This document shows, in pieces, positions 33,096-41,945 of a stretch of DNA of 64,000 bases. A program made the position numbers and the translations under genes. This DNA comes from Deinococcus soli (ex Cha et al. 2016) (GTDB lineage Bacteria; Deinococcota; Deinococci; Deinococcales; Deinococcaceae). Within the stretch, counting starts at the first letter, position 1. Each line of letters begins with the position of its first letter. Below the pieces are notes generated by a model. The model saw only the letters and a program-made list of their open reading frames with translations. It ran no database searches and was not told where the DNA came from. The stretch is from NCBI RefSeq assembly GCF_001007995.1, contig NZ_CP011389.1, positions 1,550,001 to 1,614,000 on the forward strand, read 5' to 3'.

Positions 33096-34898
33096 ATGTC
33101 GTCTTCTGCCGCCGTGTCTCCCTCCGTGCCACCCGACGCTCCGCCGCGGAGCGCGCTGGGGGTGCTGGGCACGTACCTGGGGCCGCTGCGGTGGCAGGTG
33201 GCGGCGCTGGCGGCGCTGCTGCTGACCGGCACGGGCCTGAACCTGCTGCTGCCGCAGCTGCTGCAACAGTTCGTCGACAACGCCAAGCAGGGCGCGGGCG
33301 CGGACGTCGCGGGGCTGGTGCGGCTGGCGGGCCTGTACATCCTGCTCGCGGTGGGCGTGCAGCTCATGACCGCCGGGGCGACGTACGTGGGCGCGCGGGT
33401 CGGCTGGACCGCCACGAACCGCCTGCGCGCCGACCTGATGGCGCACCTGCTGTCGCTGGACATGCGCGAGCACAAGGAGCGCACGCCGGGCGAGATGATC
33501 GAGCGGATCGACGGGGACGTGACGGCCCTGAGCAATTTCTTCTCTCAGTTCGCGGTGCGGGTGTTCGGCGCGGCGCTGCTGCTGACCGGCGCGCTGGTGA
33601 TGTTCTTCCGGGAGGACTGGCGGATCGGGCTGGGCGTGACCGTGTTCACGGCCATCACGCTGACCGCGATGAACCGCGTGCGGAAACTGGGCGTGGAACC
33701 CACCCGCCTGGAACGCGAGGCGAGCGCGCGGCTGTTCGGTTTCGTCGAGGAGCGACTGGCGGGCCTGGAGGACGTGCGCAGCCTGGGCGCGGGTGGGCAC
33801 CACCTGCGGCGCTTCCTGGACGTGCAGCGGACCTTCTTCACGCGCTCCATCAATTCCTGGCGGCGGCGCAGCGTGGTGTGGCAGCTGAGCATGGCGCTGT
33901 TCGCGGTCGGGTACGTGGGCGTGCTGGGCGCAGCGGTCGGCCTTTACGCGGGCGGCGCGATCACGCTGGGCACGGCGTTCCTGCTGTACCAGTACATGAC
34001 GCTGGTGGAGGAACCCATCGATCAGCTCACGCAGCAGCTTCAGGACCTGCAGAAGGCCGGGGCGAGCCTGGGGCGCGTGTCGGAACTGCTCGCGCTGCGC
34101 AGCGCCGTCCGCGGGGGCGAGACGCCCCTCCCGGCGGGGCCGCTGCCGCTGGCGTTCCGGGACGTGACGTTCAGCTACGCCCCCGAGGACCCGCAGGCGC
34201 GCGGCGTGCTGCGGGGCGTGAGCTTCGACCTGCCCGCCGGGCAGACCGTGGGCCTGCTGGGCCGCACCGGCAGCGGCAAGACCACACTCACCCGCCTGAT
34301 CTCGCGGCTGTACGACGCGACGCAGGGCGAGATCCTGCTGGGCGGCGTGAACGTGCAGGCCACCCCCCTGCACGACCTGCGCTCCCGCGTGGCGGTCGTC
34401 ACGCAGGACGTGCAGCTGTTCCAGGCGAGCGTCCGCGACAACCTCAGCTTCTTCGACCCGCACGTCACCGACGCGCAGGTGGAGGCCGCGCTGCACGAGG
34501 TCGGCCTGAGCGCCTGGCTGGCCCGCCTGCCCGACGGCGTCCGCACGCCGCTGCCCACCGGGAGCCTGTCTGCCGGGGAGGCGCAACTCCTGGCGTTCGC
34601 GCGCGTCATGCTGCGCGACCCCAGCCTGATCATCCTGGATGAACCCAGCAGCCGCCTCGACCCCGCCACCGAGGCCCTGCTAACCGCCGCCATGACCCGC
34701 CTGCTGTCGGGCCGTACCGCGATCATCATCGCGCACCGCCTCGACACCGTCGCCCGCGCCGACCGCATCCTGGTCCTCGGCGACGGCGAGGTGCTGGAGG
34801 ACGGCCGCCGCGACGACCTCGCCCGCGACCCCCGCAGTCACTACGCCGCCCTGCTGCGCGCCGGACAGCTGAACGAACACGACGGAGTGCTGGCATGA
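33096..34898 (+). CDS. ABC exporter subunit with canonical ATPase site
   Basis: The 600-residue half-transporter has six membrane helices (about 25-300) and an ATPase domain. Walker A is GRTGSGKTT (about 389), the signature reads LSAGEAQ (about 490), Walker B is LIILDEPSS with the catalytic Glu present, followed by the H-loop His (IIIAHRLD). The signature differs from LSGGQ, as in half of many heterodimeric exporters. TAGCCT lies six bases before ATG. The next gene encodes the other half. Substrate unknown; likely drug, lipid or peptide export. Confidence 0.93.
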   Translation: MSSSAAVSPSVPPDAPPRSALGVLGTYLGPLRWQVAALAALLLTGTGLNLLLPQLLQQFVDNAKQGAGADVAGLVRLAGLYILLAVGVQLMTAGATYVGARVGWTATNRLRADLMAHLLSLDMREHKERTPGEMIERIDGDVTALSNFFSQFAVRVFGAALLLTGALVMFFREDWRIGLGVTVFTAITLTAMNRVRKLGVEPTRLEREASARLFGFVEERLAGLEDVRSLGAGGHHLRRFLDVQRTFFTRSINSWRRRSVVWQLSMALFAVGYVGVLGAAVGLYAGGAITLGTAFLLYQYMTLVEEPIDQLTQQLQDLQKAGASLGRVSELLALRSAVRGGETPLPAGPLPLAFRDVTFSYAPEDPQARGVLRGVSFDLPAGQTVGLLGRTGSGKTTLTRLISRLYDATQGEILLGGVNVQATPLHDLRSRVAVVTQDVQLFQASVRDNLSFFDPHVTDAQVEAALHEVGLSAWLARLPDGVRTPLPTGSLSAGEAQLLAFARVMLRDPSLIILDEPSSRLDPATEALLTAAMTRLLSGRTAIIIAHRLDTVARADRILVLGDGEVLEDGRRDDLARDPRSHYAALLRAGQLNEHDGVLA

Positions 34899-34902
34899 GG
34901 CG

Positions 34903-34985
34903 GGGAGTAGGGAGTGGAAAGTGGGCAGTGGGACCACATCACACCCCTCTCTTCGTTCCACTCACCACTGTCCACTCACCACTTT
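34903..34985 (+). repeat. AGTGGG-type G-rich repeat forming an imperfect hairpin
   Basis: GGGAGTAGGGAGTGG and AAGTGGGCAGTGGG are followed by a reverse-complementary CCACTGTCCACTCACC stretch. The element fills the 100-base gap between the two ABC genes and resembles sequence at 8985-9020 and 42819-42860. Confidence 0.5.
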
Positions 34986-34998
34986 CTGGAGTCCGACC

Positions 34999-36810
34999 AT
35001 GACCACCTCTCCTCTCCCCCAGCCGCCCGTGCCCGTGAAGGAACGGACGTTCGCGCTGTCGAAGGAACTGTTCCGCTACAAGCCGGGGCTGTTCGCGTTC
35101 AACCTGTTCATGTGGGGCATGGTGCACGCCAGCCCGGCGCTGCTGACCCTGGCGGTCAGCGGCGTGTTCCGGGCGCTGGAGCAGGCCGACGGCCTGAAGA
35201 CCGGCGGGCAGCCCATCAACCCAGCGATTGCGGCGGCGTGGGTATCGGTGGCGTGGTTCGCGTTCGTGCGCCTGAGCCGCTTCGGGATCTTCTACGGCGC
35301 GTTCCGCGCGTGGATCGAGCTGTGGTACACCCTGGACGCCCTGGTGCGCCGCAACCTCCTGAGCTACCTGCTCACCGCCCGCCGCTCCCGGCGCCTGCCG
35401 GACACGCCCGCCGAGGCGGTCAGCCGCTTCCGGGACGACGTGGACGACGTCGCCGGGTACACCGAGGTGTGGGTGGACGGCGCGGGCTTCGTGCTGTACT
35501 CCCTGGTGGCGATCACGCTGATGGCCCGCGTGGACCCGCTGATCACGGCGCTGGTGTGCACGCCGCTGCTGCTGATGGTGGTGTTCGTGCAGCGCCTGTC
35601 CCCCACCATCCGCACCTACCGCCGCCGCATGCGCGAGGCGACCGCCCGCGTCACGGACTTCATCGGCGAGACCTTCGGCGCCGTGAGCGCCGTGAAACTC
35701 GCCGCGCGTGAAGGCGGCATGGTCACGCACCTGCGCGCCCTGGGCGAAACGCGCCGCCACGCCGCCCTGCGGGACGTGCTGCTGACCGAACTGATCCGCG
35801 GCGTGAACACGAACATGGTGAACCTCGCCGTGGGGCTCGTGCTGCTGCTCGGCGCGAACAAGGTGCGCGGCGGCACGCTGGACGTCGCGGACTTCGTGCT
35901 GTTCATCGGCCTGCTGCCCCGCCTGACCGGCAGCATGGGCTTCTTCGGGGACGCCATCGCCCGCCACCGCCGCACGGGCGTCAGCTATGACCGCATGACC
36001 CGCCTGCTGCAGGACGCGCCGGACACCACCATCGTCGAGCACCACGACGCGTACCTGAACCGCGAGGCGCCCGCCGCGCCCCCTGCCCCCGCCGCGATTC
36101 CCCTGCGCGAGCTGCACGTGGACGGCCTGACCGCCCTGCACCCCAGCGGCCTGGGTGTGAGTGAGGCGAGCTTCAGCGTGGGGCGCGGCGAGTTCGTGGT
36201 GGTCACCGGGCGCATCGGCAGCGGCAAGAGCACCCTGCTGCGCGCCGTGCTGGGCCTGATCCCCACGCAGTCCGGTAGCGTCCAGTGGAACGGCGAGACG
36301 CTGGACGACCCCGCCTCGTTCCTCGTGCCCCCCCGCAGCGCGTACACCGCTCAGCTACCCAACCTCTTCAGCGACACCCTGCGCGAGAACATCACCAGCG
36401 GCGCCGACGAGGCGCACCTCAGCGGCGCCGTGCAGCTCGCCGTCCTCGAACCCGACCTGCACGCCCTGAGCGGCGGCCTCGACACCCCCGTCGGCGCGCG
36501 CGGCGTGAAACTCAGCGGCGGGCAGATCCAGCGCGCCGCCGTCGCCCGCATGCTCGCCCGCCCCGCCGACCTCCTCGTGTTCGACGACGTCAGCAGCGCC
36601 CTCGACGCCCGCACCGAGGCGCAACTCTGGCAGGGCCTCGCCCAGACCGACGCCACCTGCCTCGTCGTCAGCCACCGCCGCGCCGCCCTCCTGCGCGCCG
36701 ACCGCATCCTCCTGATGGAAAACGGCCGCATCACCGACGAAGGCACCCTGCCCGACCTGCTCGAACGCAGCGACGAGATGCGCGCCCTCTGGGCCGAACA
36801 GGACGCTTAA
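34999..36810 (+). CDS. ABC exporter subunit with degenerate ATPase site
   Basis: The 603-residue half-transporter pairs with the preceding gene. Walker A is GRIGSGKST (about 403), the signature is LSGGQIQ (about 506), and Walker B reads LLVFDDVSS, with Asp where the catalytic Glu should be. One active and one degenerate site is the known arrangement of heterodimeric exporters such as TM287/288. ATG 34999 was chosen because GGAG lies seven bases upstream; longer frames run into the G-rich repeat. Confidence 0.92.
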   Translation: MTTSPLPQPPVPVKERTFALSKELFRYKPGLFAFNLFMWGMVHASPALLTLAVSGVFRALEQADGLKTGGQPINPAIAAAWVSVAWFAFVRLSRFGIFYGAFRAWIELWYTLDALVRRNLLSYLLTARRSRRLPDTPAEAVSRFRDDVDDVAGYTEVWVDGAGFVLYSLVAITLMARVDPLITALVCTPLLLMVVFVQRLSPTIRTYRRRMREATARVTDFIGETFGAVSAVKLAAREGGMVTHLRALGETRRHAALRDVLLTELIRGVNTNMVNLAVGLVLLLGANKVRGGTLDVADFVLFIGLLPRLTGSMGFFGDAIARHRRTGVSYDRMTRLLQDAPDTTIVEHHDAYLNREAPAAPPAPAAIPLRELHVDGLTALHPSGLGVSEASFSVGRGEFVVVTGRIGSGKSTLLRAVLGLIPTQSGSVQWNGETLDDPASFLVPPRSAYTAQLPNLFSDTLRENITSGADEAHLSGAVQLAVLEPDLHALSGGLDTPVGARGVKLSGGQIQRAAVARMLARPADLLVFDDVSSALDARTEAQLWQGLAQTDATCLVVSHRRAALLRADRILLMENGRITDEGTLPDLLERSDEMRALWAEQDA

Positions 36811-36830
36811 CGGGGCTGTGGGGTGTGGGC

Positions 36831-37382
36831 ATGAGCGCCGCAGATGACCTGCTGGACGTGTTCCAGAGCTTCTGCACCGAGTGGGGATTCAAGGTCATCT
36901 CACCCGGTGAAGCGGTGCGGGACATCTCGCACGGACGCCAGCGGCTGCACCTGGATGTGCAGCCCCGCCAGTCCTTCTGGCGGGTGAGCCTGATCGCCCG
37001 CACCTCGTTTCTTGTCGAGCCGGACGTAGAGGAATACGCCTGCTCCTTCAGGACCTCGGCGCATTTCCTGAATCTGTCTTGGCCTCTCGCCTGGGAACTG
37101 ACCGGCCCGGCCTCACTGCCCCGCGTGCGCGAGGGAATACAGCGCGCCTACGCTGAGGAACTCGGCCCATTCCTGGAGCAGACCCGCACCCCGGACGGCC
37201 TGCTGCGCTGGCTGCGACAGGAGGACGCCCCTCTGCGTCTGATCTCGCCGTCCATCACCCAGCCGCTCCGGCGGGGGCTGTGGCTGACCGACCACCTGCC
37301 CGTGCAGGAGCGGGCAGCCGTGCAGCACGACCTGCGGGAAAGGATCATCCTGATCCGGCAGGTGATGAACCGCAACAGCTGA
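36831..37382 (+). CDS. Hypothetical protein, 183 residues
   Basis: I do not recognise it. The soluble product has an acidic helical start (SAADDLLDVFQSFC) and Arg-rich C-terminus with LRERIILIRQVMNRN. It lies 20 bases after the second ABC gene, so it may be co-transcribed, but nothing ties it to export. It ends before a convergent terminator. Confidence 0.7.
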   Translation: MSAADDLLDVFQSFCTEWGFKVISPGEAVRDISHGRQRLHLDVQPRQSFWRVSLIARTSFLVEPDVEEYACSFRTSAHFLNLSWPLAWELTGPASLPRVREGIQRAYAEELGPFLEQTRTPDGLLRWLRQEDAPLRLISPSITQPLRRGLWLTDHLPVQERAAVQHDLRERIILIRQVMNRNS

Positions 37383-37383
37383 A

Positions 37384-37412
37384 GTGGGCCTCCCGGTCAT
37401 CCAGGGGCCCAC
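37384..37412. terminator. Inverted repeat between convergent genes
   Basis: GTGGGCC and GGCCCAC pair around a 15-base loop, between the 183-residue gene and the MBL gene. Confidence 0.5.
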
Positions 37413-37426
37413 GCTGACCTCCGCGT

Positions 37427-38467
37427 TCAGCGGTCGGTGGTGATGGTGTACGTGCCGTCGCCGCTGCCCTGGACGGTGACGGTGCCCTGGCGGTCAGTGC
37501 GGTACACGCGCGCTCCGGCCTGCTTGTAGAGGTTCAGGGCACTCTTGGTGGGGTGGCCGTAGGTGTTGGAGGCGCCGACGCTGATGACGACGTTCTGGGG
37601 GCGGACGTACGCGAGCCACGCGGCGCTGTCGCCGTTCGCGGCGCCGTGGTGGATGCTCTTGTACACCTGGAAGGGACCCCTCAGGTCCTCGCGTTCCTGT
37701 GCGAGCCAGCCTTCGGTTTCCGGGGTTTCGCTGTCGCCGGTCATCAGGGCGCGGAAGGACCCGAACTGCAGGGCGACGCCGACGCTGTTCTCGTTCTGGT
37801 CGTCGCCCATGCCGGGGGGTGGGGCGATCACGCGGAGTTTCACGCTGCCGAGGTTCACGGTCTGATTGCTGGCTTTCGTGAAGGTACTTCCGACGTCCTG
37901 GAGGGCCTTGACCAGGCGGTCCCAGGTCTGGGTGGTGCCGCCCAGGCCGTTGTTGATGAACACGCGTGGTTTCAGCGTGGCGGCGGGCACGAGGCCCGCG
38001 ATGTGGTCGGCGTCGGCGTGCGAGGCGACCATCAGGTCGAGGGCCGTGAGGTTCAGTTCGTCGATGTAGTCGCGCAGGCGCTCGCTGCTGCGGCCCCCGT
38101 CGATCAGGGCGGTCTTGCCTTCGGGGCTCTGGATGAGGATCGCGTCGCCCTGCCCGATGTCGAGGAAGCGGATGGTGACCTGTCCGGCGGGGCCGGTGGG
38201 TCTGGTGTCGCCGCCATCCTGGCCGCCCTGTTTCATCCAGCCGCACGCGGCGAGACTGGCGGTGCCGATCAGCACGAGGACGCCCAGCAGGTCTGACGGG
38301 CTGGGGCCCTTGCGGGCGGCGGATTTCCCCTTCGCGCGGCCGCGGGGTGGGGCTTTCGGGGAGGCTTTGGTGGTGGCTTCAGGCGTTCTGGCAGGGGTCT
38401 TGCGGGCGGGCGCAGCCTTTTTCGGGGCGGCCTTCCTGGGCGCGGGAACCTTCTTCGGGCCGGTCAC
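37427..38467 (-). CDS. ComEC-like metallo-beta-lactamase-fold protein with basic tail and membrane anchor
   Basis: The 346-residue protein has three parts. Residues 1-55 are a Lys/Ala/Pro-rich tail (KKAAPARKTPAR), like histone H1-type DNA-binding tails. Residues 58-76 are a hydrophobic segment ending LAAC, either a lipobox or an anchor. The rest is a metallo-beta-lactamase fold of the ComEC C-terminal type: VTIRFLDIGQGDAILIQ, then ALIDGG, the metal site SHADADHIAG, LMTGDSE and IHHGAANGD. Such domains in ComEC are thought to degrade the non-transforming DNA strand. A positively charged tail on the inner side with the enzyme outside is the likely topology. GTG start overlaps the DUF3006 stop by four bases. 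Confidence 0.85.
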   Translation of the reverse strand: MTGPKKVPAPRKAAPKKAAPARKTPARTPEATTKASPKAPPRGRAKGKSAARKGPSPSDLLGVLVLIGTASLAACGWMKQGGQDGGDTRPTGPAGQVTIRFLDIGQGDAILIQSPEGKTALIDGGRSSERLRDYIDELNLTALDLMVASHADADHIAGLVPAATLKPRVFINNGLGGTTQTWDRLVKALQDVGSTFTKASNQTVNLGSVKLRVIAPPPGMGDDQNENSVGVALQFGSFRALMTGDSETPETEGWLAQEREDLRGPFQVYKSIHHGAANGDSAAWLAYVRPQNVVISVGASNTYGHPTKSALNLYKQAGARVYRTDRQGTVTVQGSGDGTYTITTDR

Positions 38468-38814
38468 AGGTCGATCTCTCCCTGGTCGTTGGTGGGTGGG
38501 CCCTGGCGGGCGTTCAGGGCGTCCAGTTGGGCCTGGGCCTGCGCGCGCCGCTCGCGCGTCTCGCGGGGCAGCGCGCGGAAACTCACGCCGTCCGGGCCGT
38601 CCTGCACGGCCAGCAGGTCACCCTCGCGCACGCCGTCCGGGAGGTGACGGGCGGGGACGTCCACGGTCTCGCCGTCCGGGCGTTCCAGCCGCGCGACCGG
38701 GCCGCGCGGAGTGTCCTCCAGCGCGTCGACCGTCCAGCGTTCTGGCGTGGGTGTGGCCGGGGCGTCCGTCCCGCCGGGGCGTTCTGCTCCGGGACGATGA
38801 TCTTCTGCGCTCAT
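38464..38814 (-). CDS. DUF3006-like protein
   Basis: The 116-residue product contains a small beta domain of the DUF3006 type (WTVDALEDTPRGPVARLE...VDVPARHLPDGVREGDLL), flanked by acidic, disordered ends. DUF3006 genes are often next to secreted metallo-beta-lactamase-fold genes, as here, where the stop overlaps the next start as GTGA. Its role is unknown; coupling suggests it works with the MBL protein. Confidence 0.75.
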   Translation of the reverse strand: MSAEDHRPGAERPGGTDAPATPTPERWTVDALEDTPRGPVARLERPDGETVDVPARHLPDGVREGDLLAVQDGPDGVSFRALPRETRERRAQAQAQLDALNARQGPPTNDQGEIDL

Positions 38815-38855
38815 GTCCTCAGCGTAACCCATGGGGGGCAATCCGCGCCGGTCCG

Positions 38856-39866
38856 TCACGCGACATCCTCCGGCGAGACGACCAGATGCGCGCGGGCCCG
38901 TTTCGCGGCGTACATGTGCCGGTCGGCGCGCCGCACCCACTCGGTCAGCGGCTCCCCCACGTGGCGCGCGGCCAGCCCCACGTTCACGAACGGCGACGCG
39001 GGCAGCGCCCGGCCCGCCAGACCGTCCAGCCCCGCGCGCAGCAGCGCCGCCGCCCGCTCGGGGCCGCACGGCAGCAGCAGCGCGAACTCGTCCCCGCCCA
39101 GCCGGAACGCCTCGCCCCGCGTGGCGGTCAGGTCCAGCAGCGCCTCCCCGATCCCGCGCAGGACCACGTCGCCCGCCGCGTGCCCCAGGTCGTCGTTGAT
39201 GCGTTTGAATTCCTGCACGTCCAGCACGGCCAGCGTCCACTCGCCGGCCGCGTGCCCCGCCGCCTCGCCCCGCAGCGCGAACTGGCGGCGGTTGAACAGC
39301 CCGGTCAGCGGGTCGGTGTTCGCCTCTCGTTCGAGCTGCTCGTGCAGCGCCGCGTTCTCCATCACGATGCCCAGCTGCACGCCCAGCAGTTCCAGAAATT
39401 CCAGGTCCTCGGGCGTGAACGCGTTCAGCGCGTAGCTCTGCACGGACAGCACGCCCAGCGTCTCCCCGCCAGCACGCAGCGGGACACCCATCCAGGACAT
39501 GGTGTGCGGCAGGTCCGGGCGGTAGTGGACGCGCACGACCGTCAGGCCCTCACGGTCCAGGTACGCGGGCAGGTCGTTCTCCAGGCGCACGCGGTCCATC
39601 ACGACCCGTTCCAGCAGTCCGTCGCGGCGCGGCCCGAGCCACTGCTCGGCGATGACGTCGCCCTCCAGGGTCTGCAGAGCCCAGCCGCCCTCAGGCGTGC
39701 ACCGCGCGAGGAGCGTGATGGGCGAGGCGAACAGCGCCTGCACCTCATGGTGCATGGTGCGCAGCAGGTCCTCGGTGCGGACATGACGGGAGAGCGACGC
39801 GATCACCTGCACCAGGGATCGGTACCGGGCGATCTGCCGCTGCGCGTCGGCGTGTTCCGTGGTCAC
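38856..39866 (-). CDS. GAF-GGDEF diguanylate cyclase
   Basis: The 336-residue soluble protein has a GAF sensor domain (about 20-165, ending FTPEDLEFLELLGVQLGIVMEN), then a GGDEF domain with an intact RLGGDEFALLL loop at about 256, so it should make cyclic di-GMP. GGAG lies before the GTG start. It is divergent from mqnE. The ligand of the GAF domain is unknown. Confidence 0.9.
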   Translation of the reverse strand: MTTEHADAQRQIARYRSLVQVIASLSRHVRTEDLLRTMHHEVQALFASPITLLARCTPEGGWALQTLEGDVIAEQWLGPRRDGLLERVVMDRVRLENDLPAYLDREGLTVVRVHYRPDLPHTMSWMGVPLRAGGETLGVLSVQSYALNAFTPEDLEFLELLGVQLGIVMENAALHEQLEREANTDPLTGLFNRRQFALRGEAAGHAAGEWTLAVLDVQEFKRINDDLGHAAGDVVLRGIGEALLDLTATRGEAFRLGGDEFALLLPCGPERAAALLRAGLDGLAGRALPASPFVNVGLAARHVGEPLTEWVRRADRHMYAAKRARAHLVVSPEDVA

Positions 39867-39983
39867 CTTGCTCCGGATTGTGCCATATCGAATCTTTCGG
39901 TCCCGTCACAGCGCGGCGGAGACCCGGCGGCCGCGTGAAGCGCGGATTGAGGATCGGGGACATTCCCGCGCCGGGGCCGGGCG

Positions 39984-39989
39984 TATCCT
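39984..39989 (+). promoter_or_regulatory. -10 box of mqnE
   Basis: TATCCT, six bases before ATG; leaderless layout. Confidence 0.4.
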
Positions 39990-39995
39990 GCCCGT

Positions 39996-41138
39996 ATGAA
40001 CTGGCTCTCCGACCCGGCGCTCGCGCCCATCGCCCAGAAGGTCGAATCGGGGCAGCGCCTGAACTTCGAAGAAGGCATGCAGCTGTTCAGAACCCGGGAC
40101 CTGAACACCCTGATGCGCCTCGCGAACCTCCGCAAGACGGCGCTGCATGGCGACAAGGTGTACTTCGTGCACTCCATGCGCCTGGAGTTCACGAACATCT
40201 GCTACGTGGGCTGCACGTTCTGCGCGTTCGCCGCGCACAAGAACGAGGCCCGCGCCTGGGACTACAGCCCCGAGGAGGTCGTGGCGCAGGTGGGCCGCCG
40301 TTACCTGCCCGGCATCACGGAGCTGCACATGAGCAGCGGACACCACCCGAACCACAAGTGGGACTACTACCCCGCCATGGTCCGTGCGCTGCGCGAAGCG
40401 TACCCGGACTTGCAGGTGAAGGCCTTCACCGCCGCCGAGATCGAGCACCTGAGCCGGATCAGCAAGAAGCCCACCCTGGACGTCCTGCGCGAACTCCAGG
40501 CAGCGGGCCTGAGCGCCATGCCGGGCGGCGGCGCCGAGATCTTCGCCGACCGCGTGCGCAAACAGGTCGCGAAGAACAAGGTCAAGGCCGAGAAGTGGCT
40601 GCAGATCCACAGCGAGGCGCACTCCCTGGGCATGCGCACGAACGCCACCATGCTGTACGGCCACATCGAGACGCTGGAAGAACGCCTGGATCACATGCAC
40701 CGCCTGCGCGAATTGCAGGACGACTCCCTGGCCCGCTACGGCGGCGGATTCCACGCGTTCATCCCGCTGGCGTTCCAGCCACTGGGCAACACCCTGGCGC
40801 AGAACCTCGGGAAGACCGAGTACACCACCGGCCTGGACGACCTGCGCAACCTCGCCGTGGCGCGCATCTACCTGGATAACTTCCCGCACATCAAGGGTTA
40901 CTGGGTGATGATCGGCTCCGAACTCACGCAGGTGAGCCTCGACTGGGGCGTATCGGACATCGACGGCACCATCCAGGAGGAACACATCGCGCACGCCGCC
41001 GGGGCGACCAGCCCCATGAAACTGAGCGAGCAGGGCATGATCAGCATGATCCAGCACGCCGGACGCCTCCCCGTGCTACGCGACGCGTACTACAACGAGC
41101 TGGAGACCTTCCCCGCGCAGCACGAGGCCGCCGACTGA
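39996..41138 (+). CDS. mqnE: Aminodeoxyfutalosine synthase
   Basis: MqnE is the radical SAM enzyme that joins adenosine (from S-adenosylmethionine) to the MqnA product, the second step of futalosine-route menaquinone synthesis. The 380-residue protein has the cluster motif C69-x3-C73-x2-C76 (CYVGCTFC) followed by AFAAHKNEARAW, HMSSGHHPNHKW and the FHAFIPLAFQPLGN stretch typical of MqnE. mqnA lies two genes downstream. TATCCT lies six bases before ATG. Confidence 0.96.
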   Translation: MNWLSDPALAPIAQKVESGQRLNFEEGMQLFRTRDLNTLMRLANLRKTALHGDKVYFVHSMRLEFTNICYVGCTFCAFAAHKNEARAWDYSPEEVVAQVGRRYLPGITELHMSSGHHPNHKWDYYPAMVRALREAYPDLQVKAFTAAEIEHLSRISKKPTLDVLRELQAAGLSAMPGGGAEIFADRVRKQVAKNKVKAEKWLQIHSEAHSLGMRTNATMLYGHIETLEERLDHMHRLRELQDDSLARYGGGFHAFIPLAFQPLGNTLAQNLGKTEYTTGLDDLRNLAVARIYLDNFPHIKGYWVMIGSELTQVSLDWGVSDIDGTIQEEHIAHAAGATSPMKLSEQGMISMIQHAGRLPVLRDAYYNELETFPAQHEAAD

Positions 41139-41139
41139 C

Positions 41140-41475
41140 ATGCCGGACCTGGACGCCCTGCTGGCCCTGGACGACCGCTGGAATGCCGCGTACCACCACG
41201 GCGACCCGACCGCGCTGGAGGGCGTCCTGGCCGCCGACTGGCTGGGCTTCCTCCCGGACGGCAGGAGCATCAGCCGCGCCGACCTGATCACGCACTTCCC
41301 CGTAGACCCCGCCCCCACCCTGATGATCGAACGGCACGCCGCCCGCATCCACGGCGACACGGCCGTCACCCGCCTGACCCTCTACGAGGGCCCCAACCGC
41401 ATCCAGTCCGTCCTGCGCGTCTACGCCCACGCAGACGGCCACTGGCAGGCGATCAGCGCACAGGTCGTGCCGTGA
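41140..41475 (+). CDS. SnoaL/DUF4440-like small protein
   Basis: The 111-residue product begins with a helix (LDALLALDDRWNAAYHHGD), then AADWLGFLPDG and strands ending in HWQAISAQVV, the pattern of NTF2-like DUF4440 proteins. Many of these bind small molecules; no catalytic role is known here. It starts one base after mqnE stops and its stop overlaps the next gene, so it is embedded in the mqn operon. Confidence 0.75.
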   Translation: MPDLDALLALDDRWNAAYHHGDPTALEGVLAADWLGFLPDGRSISRADLITHFPVDPAPTLMIERHAARIHGDTAVTRLTLYEGPNRIQSVLRVYAHADGHWQAISAQVVP

Positions 41476-41942
41476 AGTACGGGCGGCGTGAATTGATCCA
41501 GTCGCATCTGGACGCCCGGCGATACATCAACGCCGCTGAGCCTCTGAGACTCGACGCCACGTCGTTCACGCGCGCCCTGCAACGGGCGTTCAGCGTCGAC
41601 TTTAGGGAACTGTCAAATATTCCCCTCTCGTCGGACGCCTGGGCACCCGCCTACCTGTTTAATCTGACCAGGGAAGCCTTCCTCGCCCAAGACAGCGGTC
41701 TGCTCGAAAGTGGGCTGCTGGTCAAGAAGCTCGAAGGGCAGGGCCCGTCCGGCCACAGCCTGCTGGAATCCTTCGGAGAGCTGGGTCGAAAACGCGCAGC
41801 CGTGACAGCTCAGGCGCTCTCGCTCCTGCTGGACATCACGACGACCCTCTGGCCGGACAGTCCCACCCAGGTCACGTCCGACGATCTGCTTCGGTACGGG
41901 TTCGACGACCGGAATCGTCCCGACCCGATGGAGTACTGGTGA
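41472..41942 (+). CDS. Hypothetical protein in the mqn operon, 156 residues
   Basis: I do not recognise this protein. It is soluble and mostly helical (LESFGELGRKRAAVTAQALSLLLDIT) with no motif. GTG 41472 overlaps the preceding stop as GTGA and three bases separate its stop from mqnA. Its G+C appears slightly lower than its neighbours, so it may be a more recent addition. Confidence 0.65.
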   Translation: MKYGRRELIQSHLDARRYINAAEPLRLDATSFTRALQRAFSVDFRELSNIPLSSDAWAPAYLFNLTREAFLAQDSGLLESGLLVKKLEGQGPSGHSLLESFGELGRKRAAVTAQALSLLLDITTTLWPDSPTQVTSDDLLRYGFDDRNRPDPMEYW

Positions 41943-41945
41943 TTC

